A stretch of DNA of 64,000 nucleotides from Pokkaliibacter sp. MBI-7 (GCF_029846635.1 NZ_JARVTG010000001.1:1208501-1272500); one strand, 5' to 3'; numbered from the stretch's first letter, positions 9,371 through 17,873 are shown. Made by a program: numbers and translations. Notes: generated by a model from the letters alone, not told the origin.

Positions 9371-10321
9371 TTATCCCTCCACCTTGGTAGCTTTGCTCTT
9401 TGCGGAAACGGGCTGACTGCCTTCTGCTTCGATGGCAGCGATAGTAATGCGCAGTGTTTTGATGACCTGTTCCAGCGCACGCTTGTCGGCTTCATTCAGC
9501 CCACACAGCGGGCGTCTTACCTCACCGGCAAAACGACCATCCAGCGTCACACCGTACTTGACGCTCTGAATAAATTTGCCGCCCTGCTCCAGCACTCTCA
9601 TCAGTGGCAGCATGGCGGACATGATGCGACGCGCCTTGCGGAAATCGTTCTCCAGCACACAGGCGCGGTACAGCGCCAGATGTTCCTGTGGCAGGAAGTT
9701 GGAACCGGCACACACCCAGCTCTTCGCGCCCCAGGCAAAGAACTCCAGTGCCTGATCATCCATGCCGCAAGCCAGCTGGATATGGGGATAGTCGCGGGCC
9801 AGCATATGCAGGCGGTTGATGTCGCCCGAGCTTTCCTTGATGCCACAGAAATTGCTGGAGCTGCCCACACGGTCGAGGAACTCCGCTTCCATATCGATAC
9901 CCATACGTGCCGGGTAGTTGTAAAGCATGACCGGCAGATTGGCGGCACGGTCGAGACTCAGAGCATGCAGCGCCAGCTCACGCTGGGTCGGTAAAGAATA
10001 GGGAGGGGTCGCGACCAGCAGGCAGTCCGCTTCGTATTTGGCTGCATCCTCGGCCAGACGAATCGAGGCGCGCGGATCCAGCGAACCCGTGCCAAAAATG
10101 ATGGTCTGTTTGTCACTGCACAGCTGACGGGCCACCTTCAGCAGCTCGACCCGCTCTTCGTGGCTTTCAACATAGTATTCACCGGTGGTGCCACCAATCA
10201 TCAGACCATGCACACCTGAATCAATCAGATATTGGACATGAGCGGCGTAGGCGTCGAAATCAATTTCGCCGTTCTCGCGGAAAGGCGTAATTACCGGGGT
10301 GTATATCCCTTCGAAATGCAT
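9371..10321 (-). CDS. DapA/NAL-family aldolase, lyase or deaminase
   Basis: 316 residues from ATG 10321, which has AAGG upstream; a GTG at 10330 is also open. The class I aldolase barrel is complete: TPFRENGEIDF, GGTTGEYY (residues 43-50), the YNYPARMG tyrosine at 134-136 and the Schiff-base Lys162 in GIKESSGD. The family contains dihydrodipicolinate synthase, N-acetylneuraminate lyase, keto-deoxy sugar acid enzymes and the hydroxyproline-pathway deaminase HypD. Linkage to an aldehyde dehydrogenase and an FAD amine oxidase favours a catabolic role, such as deamination of a pyrroline carboxylate or cleavage of a keto acid. A housekeeping dapA would not sit in such an operon. Confidence 0.87.
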   Translation of the reverse strand: MHFEGIYTPVITPFRENGEIDFDAYAAHVQYLIDSGVHGLMIGGTTGEYYVESHEERVELLKVARQLCSDKQTIIFGTGSLDPRASIRLAEDAAKYEADCLLVATPPYSLPTQRELALHALSLDRAANLPVMLYNYPARMGIDMEAEFLDRVGSSSNFCGIKESSGDINRLHMLARDYPHIQLACGMDDQALEFFAWGAKSWVCAGSNFLPQEHLALYRACVLENDFRKARRIMSAMLPLMRVLEQGGKFIQSVKYGVTLDGRFAGEVRRPLCGLNEADKRALEQVIKTLRITIAAIEAEGSQPVSAKSKATKVEG

Positions 10322-10330
10322 CTGAATCAC

Positions 10331-10612
10331 CTTAAAACTGAGGCCAAATGGTGGATTTGCCCGCGTGAAAAATCACATTGATTGCAAAAATATTAACGAG
10401 CTTAAAAAGCCATCCACAAGCAACGTTTTATGGCGACAATCAATAACTACACGTTATTGTATTTTCCCTTCCCCCCTTTATTTCTATCCGACTGGTCGTT
10501 ATTTCTTTCCAAATACTGGCAATACCCGCAATTGACATAAATAAAAAGTCTTATAACCTCGATGGCAACACCCCTATTTGCACTATTGTGATGCACAAAT
10601 AAATTACTGGAG
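10331..10612. other. AT-rich promoter region of the DapA-like operon
   Basis: No gene is supported here. The stretch is AT-rich and contains the dyad at 10441-10459. Next to it lie the terminator of the sigma factor gene (10613-10648) and the 3' end of that gene. Confidence 0.5.
10441..10459. promoter_or_regulatory. Operator-like dyad upstream of the DapA-like operon, core ATAAC-N5-GTTAT
   Basis: CAATAAC-TACAC-GTTATTG is a perfect 7-bp inverted repeat about 120 bp upstream of the first gene. The core matches the dctP dyad at 6070-6084 exactly in half-sites and spacing. Confidence 0.55.
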
Positions 10613-10648
10613 TAAAAAACAAAAAGAGCTGTGTATCGCTACACAGCC
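10613..10648 (-). terminator. Rho-independent terminator after the sigma factor gene
   Basis: GCTGTGTA-TCGC-TACACAGC (10628-10647) is followed on the minus strand by TCTTTTTGTTTTTT, a strong terminator. Confidence 0.85.
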
Positions 10649-10705
10649 CTTTAACAGACGCATTCCGTTATTCACTATCAATAAGTTAACCAATAAAACG
10701 CAGTA

Positions 10706-11227
10706 TTACCCCTCTGCCAGCAAATACTCACGTGCCATCGCCCGGGCACGATGCAGCCGATTTTTGGCCGAAGCTTTGGTGATATCCAGTACAGAGGCAA
10801 TTTCAGCCATGCCCAGCTCCTCAATATCGCGCAGTAAAATAATCTGACGATAACTGACGGGGAGCGACTCCAGCATATGCACCATTTCCAGTTGCAGCTG
10901 GCCGCACTCCCGTTGCGCCAGCCAGCCCTCCAGCACGGCGGCATCAGAAGTGTCATAGCCGGAAGGGAGTTGAGGCCTCAGACGTCGGTACGCCAGTCGG
11001 ACCGAACGCCACAACCTGCCAGCAAACGCCGCCATGGCACGTACCCCATTCGCTCGACGGGACAGCATCAGTAGCGCATCCTGCATGGCATCATCGAGAT
11101 CGCTGACAAGACACTGCAGCCGTGCATAACGCACTACATCCGGCTGCACCTGATGCAGTAATTCGTTGATTGCCTGGGGCTGCCCGGCCAGTGCAGCCTG
11201 GAACAGAAGATCATCAACCTGAGGCAT
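10706..11227 (-). CDS. RNA polymerase sigma factor, sigma-70 family (ECF type)
   Basis: 173 residues from ATG 11227 with AGGTG upstream; a longer start at 11272 is possible. The N-terminal half has the region-2 pattern VVRYARLQCLVSDLDDAMQDALL. The C-terminal half has region 4 with LPVSYRQIILLRDIEELGMAEIA followed by the recognition helix and KNRLHRARAMARE. These small two-domain factors direct transcription of specialised regulons. No anti-sigma gene is adjacent: the next gene downstream is the DapA-like operon and upstream is a LysR gene. The target genes are unknown. Confidence 0.88.
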   Translation of the reverse strand: MPQVDDLLFQAALAGQPQAINELLHQVQPDVVRYARLQCLVSDLDDAMQDALLMLSRRANGVRAMAAFAGRLWRSVRLAYRRLRPQLPSGYDTSDAAVLEGWLAQRECGQLQLEMVHMLESLPVSYRQIILLRDIEELGMAEIASVLDITKASAKNRLHRARAMAREYLLAEG

Positions 11228-11363
11228 GATAAGCACCTGCTTTTCGACCAGCTTCCGGCCACCGACGCGCAACAGAACGTGAGCGCGCTACAGGAATGGC
11301 AGGTTCCCTAAAGCATAGATGCAATCGCCATAACCGCCACAGTCAGCGTCCGTCTGGTCTTTC

Positions 11364-12296
11364 TCAGCGTGGTCCGGTGCAATCCTGCAGGCAGGCCTCC
11401 CACTCAGGCTGCTCACCAAAACGCTGACTGAGAAAATCAATAAAACGCCGTACCCGTGGTGACAGGTGGCGAGTGGGAGGATAGACGGCATACACCGCCA
11501 TCTGATACCAGCGGTAGTCGAGAAGCAGCGGCTGCAGCAGCCCTTGAGTGATCGCTCTGGAGGTGATAAAGCTCGGCTCGCAGAGAATGCCCAGACCCGC
11601 CATGGCCGCATGGCACAGCGCTTCGCCGTTGCTGGATCGCAGCCGGATGGGCACGCGCACCGTGCGTTTATTGCCCGCTGCATCAAAGTAGACCCACTGC
11701 CCCGGCGACTTGAGGTTGGCGTAACACAACCCCGCATGCTGACTCAGGTCATCCGGGCTTTGCGGATAGCCATGCTGCTGCAGATAGGACGGTGAGGCAG
11801 CCACAATATGGGAGACCGGTGCCAGACGACGCGCCATCAGGCTGGAGTCCTGCAGCTCGCCGATGCGAATGGCGATATCAATGCCCTCCGCCACCAGATC
11901 CACCCGGCGGTCATCCATGTCGAGATCAACCCGGATCTCCGGGTGCAATTGCATGAACTCGGTCACCGCAGGCACCAGATACGACACACCGAAGCTCCAG
12001 GGCGTGGCGATCCGCAACGTCCCCTGCAACTCCTGCGAGCGGCTGGATACCTCGCGATCAGCTTCCCGCAAGTCCTCCAGAATCTGTACACAGCGACTGT
12101 AGTAGGCACGACCGTCTTCGGTCAGGGCCATGCTGCGGGTTGTGCGATGCAACAGCTCGGTCCCCAGACGCTGCTCCAGTTCCTTCAGCCGGCGACTGAC
12201 TGCGGAGGTCGCAATGGACATCCGCCGTGCGGCTTCCGTGGCGCTGCCGGCCTGAACCAGTTCAACAAAAATTCGGATCTGCTCAAGCTGACTCAA
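11364..12296 (-). CDS. LysR-family transcription regulator
   Basis: 310 residues. The N-terminal winged HTH contains GSATEAARRMSIATSAVSRRLKELE, followed by the effector domain typical of the CrgA/DmlR subgroup (LRIATPWSFGVSYLVPAVTEF). The start appears to be TTG 12296, with GGAG nine bases upstream; no ATG fits. It is divergent from the short-chain dehydrogenase gene, the classic arrangement in which a LysR protein regulates its divergent neighbour from the shared intergenic region. Confidence 0.9.
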   Translation of the reverse strand: MSQLEQIRIFVELVQAGSATEAARRMSIATSAVSRRLKELEQRLGTELLHRTTRSMALTEDGRAYYSRCVQILEDLREADREVSSRSQELQGTLRIATPWSFGVSYLVPAVTEFMQLHPEIRVDLDMDDRRVDLVAEGIDIAIRIGELQDSSLMARRLAPVSHIVAASPSYLQQHGYPQSPDDLSQHAGLCYANLKSPGQWVYFDAAGNKRTVRVPIRLRSSNGEALCHAAMAGLGILCEPSFITSRAITQGLLQPLLLDYRWYQMAVYAVYPPTRHLSPRVRRFIDFLSQRFGEQPEWEACLQDCTGPR

Positions 12297-12354
12297 GGTG
12301 GGTTCTCCATAGCCGCTGGGACTATTTTATTTTTCTAAATACAGCAAAGGTAAT

Positions 12355-12384
12355 TTGAAATTTAGCTTATTTTTCCCATTTCAA
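12355..12384. promoter_or_regulatory. Candidate LysR binding site between the LysR gene and the SDR gene
   Basis: TTGAAAT (12355-12361) and ATTTCAA (12378-12384) form an inverted repeat in the divergent promoter. AATTT-G-AAATT overlaps the first arm. Position and symmetry fit a LysR site. Confidence 0.35.
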
Positions 12385-12460
12385 GAATCACCTATTGTGT
12401 CTCTCACCAACCAAGATCACCCGGTCAAAAACACCGGATCACATTTCAGGAGCACACATC

Positions 12461-13174
12461 ATGGCCACATTAAACGGCAAAAAAGCACTCGTTCTTGGCG
12501 GCAGCCGCGGTATCGGCGCAGCCATCGTTCGACGCCTGAGCGCAGATGGCGCCAACACCACCTTTACCTATGCAGGCTCCGCTGCCGCCGCTCAGGCGCT
12601 GGCCAGCGAGACCGGAACCACCACCGTGCAGGTTGACAGTTCCGACCGCCACGCACTTACCCAATTTATTCAGTCTCAGGGCAGCATCGACATTCTGGTG
12701 GTCAGCGCCGGCACGCTGGTAATGGGCGACCCACTGGAACTGGATGCTGACGCCATCGATCACCTGATCGACGTCAACGTCCGCGCCCCCTATCACGCCG
12801 CGGTGGAAGCCGCCCGCCAGATGCCAGACGGTGGCCGCATCATCGTTATCGGCTCGGTCAATGGTGACCGTATGCCCATGGCCGGTGCCGCTGCCTATGC
12901 ACTGAGTAAATCCGCAGTTCAGGGTCTGGTTCGCGGTCTGGCCCGCGACCTGGGTTCACGCAACATCACCGTCAACAACGTTCAGCCCGGACCGGTCGAT
13001 ACCGAAATGAATCCAGCCGAAGGCCCGTTCAGTGAGTTCATGCATAGTTTCATGGCCATCAAACGTCATGGCCGTGCCGATGAAATCGCCGGTTTTGTCG
13101 CCTATCTGGCAGGCCCTGAAGCAGGCTACATTACCGGTGCGCAGCACACTATCGACGGCGGCTTTGGTGCCTGA
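12461..13174 (+). CDS. Short-chain dehydrogenase/reductase (SDR)
   Basis: 237 residues from ATG 12461 with CAGGAG upstream. The cofactor motif GGSRGIGAAIV is at residues 11-21, the catalytic Ser lies in IVIGSVNG, and the Tyr-Lys pair in AAYALSKSAVQGL. The C-terminus GYITGAQHTIDGG is the classical SDR substrate loop and end. Residues after the second strand (TYAGSAAA) suggest NADPH preference. It is a cytoplasmic NAD(P)H-dependent ketone or aldehyde reductase, probably controlled by the divergent LysR protein. The natural substrate cannot be inferred. Confidence 0.93.
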   Translation: MATLNGKKALVLGGSRGIGAAIVRRLSADGANTTFTYAGSAAAAQALASETGTTTVQVDSSDRHALTQFIQSQGSIDILVVSAGTLVMGDPLELDADAIDHLIDVNVRAPYHAAVEAARQMPDGGRIIVIGSVNGDRMPMAGAAAYALSKSAVQGLVRGLARDLGSRNITVNNVQPGPVDTEMNPAEGPFSEFMHSFMAIKRHGRADEIAGFVAYLAGPEAGYITGAQHTIDGGFGA

Positions 13175-13209
13175 GACCGCTCGGTAAGCGCAACCATATG
13201 AGGCAATGC

Positions 13210-13250
13210 CCTGCCCTCCGCGGTGACTAACTGCGGTGGGCAGGATCTTT
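13210..13250 (+). terminator. Probable terminator after the SDR gene
   Basis: Long hairpin: CCTGCCC (13210-13216) with GGGCAGG (13238-13244) and an inner CCGC/GCGG, followed by ATCTTTGG. The U-run is weak. Confidence 0.5.
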
Positions 13251-13280
13251 GGTATAGCCAGTACAAGCGGAAGAAACAGG

Positions 13281-14210
13281 TTAAACCGACAGCCCGTTGC
13301 CTGACAGAGGCATACTCGCCACCCGCTGACGGGCACGAATACTGGCACTGTCACGCACGGCCCAGCGCAATACAGCGGCCGTCGAGCTGACACTCTGATG
13401 CACCATACGGCGCTTGAGCCCGCTCATGGGCAAGCCCAGCAAGTCGGCAGCCCACACAGGCAACAGGTCAACACCCGCCGCCATAAACAGCTTGAACATG
13501 GGCACCAGCTGCGGTGCGCCAGCAAAACCACGCAGCAGTACGTCACGCACCTCCTCGGTACGTTCATCACAGAGCAGTCGTGGGCGCATGGCCTGCAGGT
13601 AGTCTTCCACCTGTACCCGGGTGGTCGGAATATCTTCTGCCCCCAGCAGGCGTGCGGTCAGTGCCGACTCCGTCAGGTAGCGATCCTGCTCTTCGTCACT
13701 CAATGCCCCTTTATACTGCATATACCCCTTGAGAAAACTGCTGACTTCGGTGACGTGCACCCAGGTCAGCAGCTGTGGATCATTGGCGTAGTATGGCCGC
13801 CCATCGGCACAGTGACCGACGATATGGCCATGGATTCTGCGCACCTTCTCCACCAGCGCCAGCGCATCAGAGCGCGGCCCGAAGGAGGTGCCGGAAATAA
13901 ACTGAGCGGTACGACGCAAGCGCCCCAGCATGTCCTCGCGGAAGTTAGAGTGATCCCACACCCCGGCCAATGTCATCGGCTCAAGCATTTGCAGCAGCAA
14001 TGCGGAAACACCACCACACAGCATGGAGGTAAAGTCGGCATGTACCCGCCAGACCATGGAGTCAGGCCCGTACAAGCCAATATCACCGCGTGGCTCATGG
14101 TAGTTGACGCCTTGCAGCGACAACCCGGTCAATCCCAGAACCTGTTTTTCAATCAAGCGCCGCACACTGTCCCTCGTTGTTCTGAACTGATTCTTGTTTG
14201 CAGGATGCAT
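13281..14210 (-). CDS. Oxygenase-MpaB-like protein (DUF2236)
   Basis: 309 residues, soluble, with the DUF2236 pattern: GDIGLYGPDSMVWRVHADF near residue 43, LLLQMLEPMTLAGVWDHSNF near 72, and TWVHVTEVSSFLKGY near 149, whose His lies in the conserved histidine position. The family includes the heme protein Lcp (latex clearing) and fungal MpaB. Its role in most bacteria is unknown. It ends 9 bp from the next gene start, on the same strand as the MtfA-like gene upstream, so the two could be co-transcribed. Activity is not predictable from sequence alone. Confidence 0.8.
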   Translation of the reverse strand: MHPANKNQFRTTRDSVRRLIEKQVLGLTGLSLQGVNYHEPRGDIGLYGPDSMVWRVHADFTSMLCGGVSALLLQMLEPMTLAGVWDHSNFREDMLGRLRRTAQFISGTSFGPRSDALALVEKVRRIHGHIVGHCADGRPYYANDPQLLTWVHVTEVSSFLKGYMQYKGALSDEEQDRYLTESALTARLLGAEDIPTTRVQVEDYLQAMRPRLLCDERTEEVRDVLLRGFAGAPQLVPMFKLFMAAGVDLLPVWAADLLGLPMSGLKRRMVHQSVSSTAAVLRWAVRDSASIRARQRVASMPLSGNGLSV

Positions 14211-14219
14211 TTGCCACTT

Positions 14220-14987
14220 TTATAAAGCTCGCTGTTGATAAAACAAGCAAAACTGCTCATACAGCGCAGGGTGGCTCTGCTGCAACCGGTGGGGGGCGGT
14301 ATAGAAGCATTCGGTCACCACCGCAAAGAACTCTGCCGGGTTAGTAGCACCGTAGGCGGGAATGTCACTCGCCTGCCCAAGCTCAACACTGCGGCACAGA
14401 TGCTGGTATGCCTCGCTCAGTACCTGCGTCCAGCGGGTGTGCGACATGTGTCGCCGTAAAGGTGGCATACCGTTGGCGGCCCCATTGAGGCCATCGAGTT
14501 TATGGGCAAACTCATGCAGCACCACATGGTGCCCGGCGTGGCAGTGCTGGCTGTCACGCTCCACATCCTGCCAGGACAGAATCACCGGCCCGCGCAGCCA
14601 GGCCTCGCCACTCAGGGCGCTGGCCTGATCATGACTGACACCATCGCTGTCCTGTTGATCCCGGTGTACGCGAAAAGCACCGGGGTACAACACGATCTCC
14701 ACCCAGCCACGGTAGTAATCCAGACCAAGGTGCAGCACCAGCAGACAGGCCTGCGCTGCCACTACCACTTTCATGCGTTCAGTGATCAGCAAGTCATGGG
14801 CCGCGCTGAAGCTTTTCTGTTGCAGAAACAAGGTCGTCAGCTCGCGCAGATAGGCCCGCTCCACGGCATCCAGTTGCTGCAACAAGGGCAGTTGATGGAC
14901 CACCTCCAGCCACAGCCGGTGGTCAATAGGGTGACGCTTGAGCACACGCCGCACCCGCCAGTGCGACAGCCAGTGGAGCCAGGACAT
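14220..14987 (-). CDS. mtfA: Zinc peptidase of the M90 (MtfA) family
   Basis: 255 residues. The zinc site HEFAH (His158, Glu159, His162) sits in VVLHEFAHKLDGLNGAANG, and the third ligand lies in NPAEFFAVVTECFY. The segment VEIVLYPGAF matches the family too. E. coli MtfA is a cytosolic aminopeptidase that interacts with the repressor Mlc and so affects glucose uptake. Whether that role holds here is inference. It is flanked by dgt upstream (36 bp) and the MpaB-like gene downstream, all on one strand. Confidence 0.88.
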   Translation of the reverse strand: MSWLHWLSHWRVRRVLKRHPIDHRLWLEVVHQLPLLQQLDAVERAYLRELTTLFLQQKSFSAAHDLLITERMKVVVAAQACLLVLHLGLDYYRGWVEIVLYPGAFRVHRDQQDSDGVSHDQASALSGEAWLRGPVILSWQDVERDSQHCHAGHHVVLHEFAHKLDGLNGAANGMPPLRRHMSHTRWTQVLSEAYQHLCRSVELGQASDIPAYGATNPAEFFAVVTECFYTAPHRLQQSHPALYEQFCLFYQQRAL

Positions 14988-15023
14988 AGGGAACTACCTG
15001 TGACCAGAAGGAATGACGGATGA

Positions 15024-16538
15024 TCAGTCACTGACCATCAGTGTCTTGAACTCATCGTGAGCAAACTGATCGGTCATGCCACTGATAAAATCCTGCAGCA
15101 TCCGACAGCGATGGTAACGCTCCCACAGCACAAAATCGGCCTCGCTCTGGCACTCTTTCAGCGCCTGACGATAAGCAGCCACATGCATGGCTGGCAGCCG
15201 CCGCTTCAGTCGTAGCAGATACACCGGCACACCGCGCTGCTCATCCAGCAGCGCCATGAAGGTACTGGCCGGAACGCTGAGCAATGGCGCATACAGATCA
15301 AACAAGCCATAGATGATGCGGTAGCCCTGCAGCTCCAGCGTCTCCACTTCGGCATGGTTGAAGACATGGCGCACCGCCACACTTTTCAGCATCTGGATGA
15401 TAGCGCTGTAGATACTGCCGTCCTCCAGCAAGGCCCGGTTCAGGGTGCCTTTGCAGATCGCCCCGCTGTTATCAATGAACTGTCGCGCCGCATGATTGAC
15501 CAGAGGATGCACCAGCTGCACCCGCAAGCTGATAAAGAACTCACTGACCTTGTTGACCTCTTCCTGTTCAGCGCATTTCTGCACGTAACCAAGGATCTCG
15601 TCGAGACTGCGCTGCTTGCCGAAGCTCTCTATCTGCCGGTCCTGCAACTGAAATCCCTGCTCCTCAAAGGCTTCACGCAGATAGCCACAGAGCTGACTGA
15701 TATTGAAGATGCCCTTCTCCACCGCATCCTCGATGTCGGCCAGACAGTAGGAGATGTCGTCAGCGGCCTCCATGATGTAGGCCACCGGGTGGCGCGTCCC
15801 CGGCTGCATGTTGAGGTTTTCCCACAGGTCGGTGACGAAGGCTTCTTCCGACAGGTAATACCCGGGCTTTTTGTGCAGATAGGATAAGGGCGCCTGCTTG
15901 TCAGGTTTGGGTTCATAAGCAGGCCGGACGTACTTGAGAAGGCCGGCCGTCTGCACGTAGGTGAGATTGAGCTTGAGCAGGCGATGAGTCAGGCGAATGG
16001 CCTGAGCATTACCTTCAAAGCTCTGCAAGTCCTGACTGAGCTTGTCACGCAGGGCGGGATGAGTACTGGGCTCAGCAGGGTCAAAGGGCGTCAGCGTCTG
16101 CAGGCTGGCATCGAACCAGTCGGTGATGGCACTTTCGCCAAAATGCCCAAAAGGAGGATTGCCGACATCGTGCAGCAGGCAGGCCATTTCCACCAGCGTC
16201 TCCAGCGCCCGCTCCAGTGAATGCAGGCCGACATGCTCCGCCCAATGGGGTCTGGCCAGTTTGAAAATGGTGCGTACGATAAAGCGGCCATTCTGCTGCA
16301 CCTCCAGCGAATGGGTCAGCCGGCTGCGTACCGCAGCATTGCGTTCCAGCGGGAACACCTGGGTTTTCTGTTGCAGACGCCGCACTGCCGCCGAACTGAT
16401 GATGCGCCCACGGTCACTTTCCAGCTGGGCCAGCAACACCTCTTCACCACAATCCGCGACCAGATGGCGGCCATAATCCGGCTTTTGCAGCGCCCGTCGC
16501 TTGCTGAATTTACAGGCAAATCCCAGCGTGGAATCCAT
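15024..16538 (-). CDS. dgt: Deoxyguanosinetriphosphate triphosphohydrolase (dGTPase)
   Basis: 504 residues from ATG 16538 with GGAG nine bases upstream. The HD phosphohydrolase signature is clear: RSRLTHSLEV for the first His, LLHDVGNPPFGHFGESA for the HD pair and the second conserved His, and AADDISYCLADIEDA for the last Asp. It hydrolyses dGTP to deoxyguanosine and triphosphate and helps set dNTP pools. Length matches the long E. coli-type Dgt. It is the first of three minus-strand genes with the MtfA-like and MpaB-like genes. Confidence 0.93.
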   Translation of the reverse strand: MDSTLGFACKFSKRRALQKPDYGRHLVADCGEEVLLAQLESDRGRIISSAAVRRLQQKTQVFPLERNAAVRSRLTHSLEVQQNGRFIVRTIFKLARPHWAEHVGLHSLERALETLVEMACLLHDVGNPPFGHFGESAITDWFDASLQTLTPFDPAEPSTHPALRDKLSQDLQSFEGNAQAIRLTHRLLKLNLTYVQTAGLLKYVRPAYEPKPDKQAPLSYLHKKPGYYLSEEAFVTDLWENLNMQPGTRHPVAYIMEAADDISYCLADIEDAVEKGIFNISQLCGYLREAFEEQGFQLQDRQIESFGKQRSLDEILGYVQKCAEQEEVNKVSEFFISLRVQLVHPLVNHAARQFIDNSGAICKGTLNRALLEDGSIYSAIIQMLKSVAVRHVFNHAEVETLELQGYRIIYGLFDLYAPLLSVPASTFMALLDEQRGVPVYLLRLKRRLPAMHVAAYRQALKECQSEADFVLWERYHRCRMLQDFISGMTDQFAHDEFKTLMVSD

Positions 16539-16884
16539 GGTGGCCACTCCTTATCGTCCGTTACCAGCGATGATCCTTTTCCTGACAGTATAAGCCAGCA
16601 GGGTGACAGACAAGGGGCACGGCAGAGAGTGCAGAACAGGCAGGCTCATCGGGCAATAAAAAAAGCGGGACAACAAGGTCCCGCTTAAGCACAGAGTCAA
16701 GAGGTGAATCATAGAGAAAACAGAGCGAAGGGCCGTGATCCTCCCTCTGTCAGACAGACTTGGCAGTCTGCCGCCTTGGGCAACTCAGCCTTCCCACGAT
16801 GTGGCTGAATCACCTAAGTGAGGGCGCCAGCTGTGACACATCACAGGGCACACAAAATCTCAGTCATTGATACTATTCAGCCCC
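16539..16884 (-). ncRNA. Structured leader/3'UTR region or small RNA candidate, ending in a terminator
   Basis: No gene in this interval, but the minus-strand transcript from the small gene at 16885-17004 would run through several stem-loops: CTGTGA/TCACAG near 16840, TTCAGCC/GGCTGA near 16780-16810, AGACT/AGTCT near 16760, then the terminator at 16655-16686. AGGGAGGA and GGGAAGG motifs lie between the stems. It could be a structured 3'UTR, a processed sRNA or an unrecognised RNA element. No known riboswitch class matched by eye. Confidence 0.3.
16655..16686 (-). terminator. Strong rho-independent terminator
   Basis: AAGCGGGA (16663-16670) pairs with TCCCGCTT (16679-16686) and is followed on the minus strand by TTTTTTTATT. 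It ends the transcript of the 39-residue membrane protein and the structured region after it. Confidence 0.88.
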
Positions 16885-17004
16885 TCACTTGGGACGCTGA
16901 TGGTGGTCGTTGTCTTTCTTGATGAAATACGCCAGACCACCGAAAAAACCCAGAGCCATGACGATGACGGCCAGGCCCGCGATGACAACAGTATCCATGT
17001 ACAT
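16885..17004 (-). CDS. 39-residue single-span membrane protein (CcoM-like)
   Basis: ATG 17004 with a good CAGGAGAC site opens a 39-codon frame: a short N-terminus, one membrane helix (about residues 6-28, AGLAVIVMALGFFGG) and a basic/His-rich cytoplasmic tail ending KKDNDHHQRPK. Length, the DxVVIAG start and the FFGGxxYFI(K/W)KD end resemble CcoM, the small extra subunit of cbb3 cytochrome oxidase in Pseudomonas. No cco genes are nearby. A separate terminator 200 bp downstream marks it as its own transcript. That it is a real gene is well supported; the CcoM assignment is tentative. Confidence 0.65.
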   Translation of the reverse strand: MYMDTVVIAGLAVIVMALGFFGGLAYFIKKDNDHHQRPK

Positions 17005-17125
17005 AGCTCGGTCTCCTGTAGGGTTGCCTTGCTGTATGTACGTACTCTACCCCTGCCCGAGCGGATAAAAATTGATCCGTATCAACCCTGAAAAAGGGGA
17101 AAATCGCCCTGCCTCAGCGCCTGTC

Positions 17126-17782
17126 TCAGATCAATATTTCGCGCAGAAAAGTTGCAATCTGCTGGATTTCGTCAACGGCCACTTCATGCCCCATATGACG
17201 AAACGCCCGCCATTGTGGGGCCAGCCCCCAGCTCTGTAGCGTTGATAGCGCCTGCTGTCCCAGCATAAAGGGCACCACGTCATCCGCCTCACCGTGCATG
17301 ATGGCCACGGGCAGTGTCCGTGGTAACGCGGCCTGAGTCAGCGCTAACCGGTCGGGCGATGCAATATAGGTTGATAACGCCACAATCCCCGCCAGCACCT
17401 GTGCATAGCCCAGCCCGGTGTGGTAGGCAACGGCACCGCCCTGCGAAAACCCCACCAGTGCAATGCGATCATAGGCAATACCACGCTGATACTCGGCCTC
17501 GATCAGGGCGCCGATCCAGCCTGCGGCAGCATCCAGCCCCTGCTCATCCACCTTCCGTTCAGGCAGTGTTTCCAGAATGTCGTACCAGGAGGGCATCAGG
17601 TAGCCACCATTGATGGTGACCGGTTGCACTGGTGCGTGGGGAAGGATGAAACGCACATGTTCACTCAGCCCCAGCAACGGAATGACAGGCACAAAGTCAT
17701 GCCCGTCGGCACCCAGCCCATGCAGCCAGATCACACTGGCACGATGCTCTCCACGTGGCTCAACCACTTCGTAATTCAACAT
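17126..17782 (-). CDS. Carboxylesterase/phospholipase, alpha/beta hydrolase fold
   Basis: 218 residues. Family motifs: WLHGLGADGHDFVPV (oxyanion region) near 20-34, the nucleophile elbow GFSQGGA with Ser115, Asp in GEADDVVPF and His near the end in FRHMGHEV. This matches small cytosolic serine esterases of the Pseudomonas carboxylesterase II / acyl-protein thioesterase group. It cleaves short-chain esters; the natural substrate is unknown. It lies downstream of pdxH in the same direction but is separated by a terminator-like hairpin. Confidence 0.9.
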   Translation of the reverse strand: MLNYEVVEPRGEHRASVIWLHGLGADGHDFVPVIPLLGLSEHVRFILPHAPVQPVTINGGYLMPSWYDILETLPERKVDEQGLDAAAGWIGALIEAEYQRGIAYDRIALVGFSQGGAVAYHTGLGYAQVLAGIVALSTYIASPDRLALTQAALPRTLPVAIMHGEADDVVPFMLGQQALSTLQSWGLAPQWRAFRHMGHEVAVDEIQQIATFLREILI

Positions 17783-17873
17783 TCAGCTTTCCTCTTGTCC
17801 TGTTTAAGCGTGCCACCACAGACAGGTTAATGATTCCTGTCGGGTTATTTCTGCCGTGCAATCTTCGTCGAAA

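Noticed and set aside
16687..16860. Known riboswitch (cobalamin, TPP, glycine, c-di-GMP) in the structured region
   Set aside because: None of the conserved core motifs of these classes could be placed on either strand.
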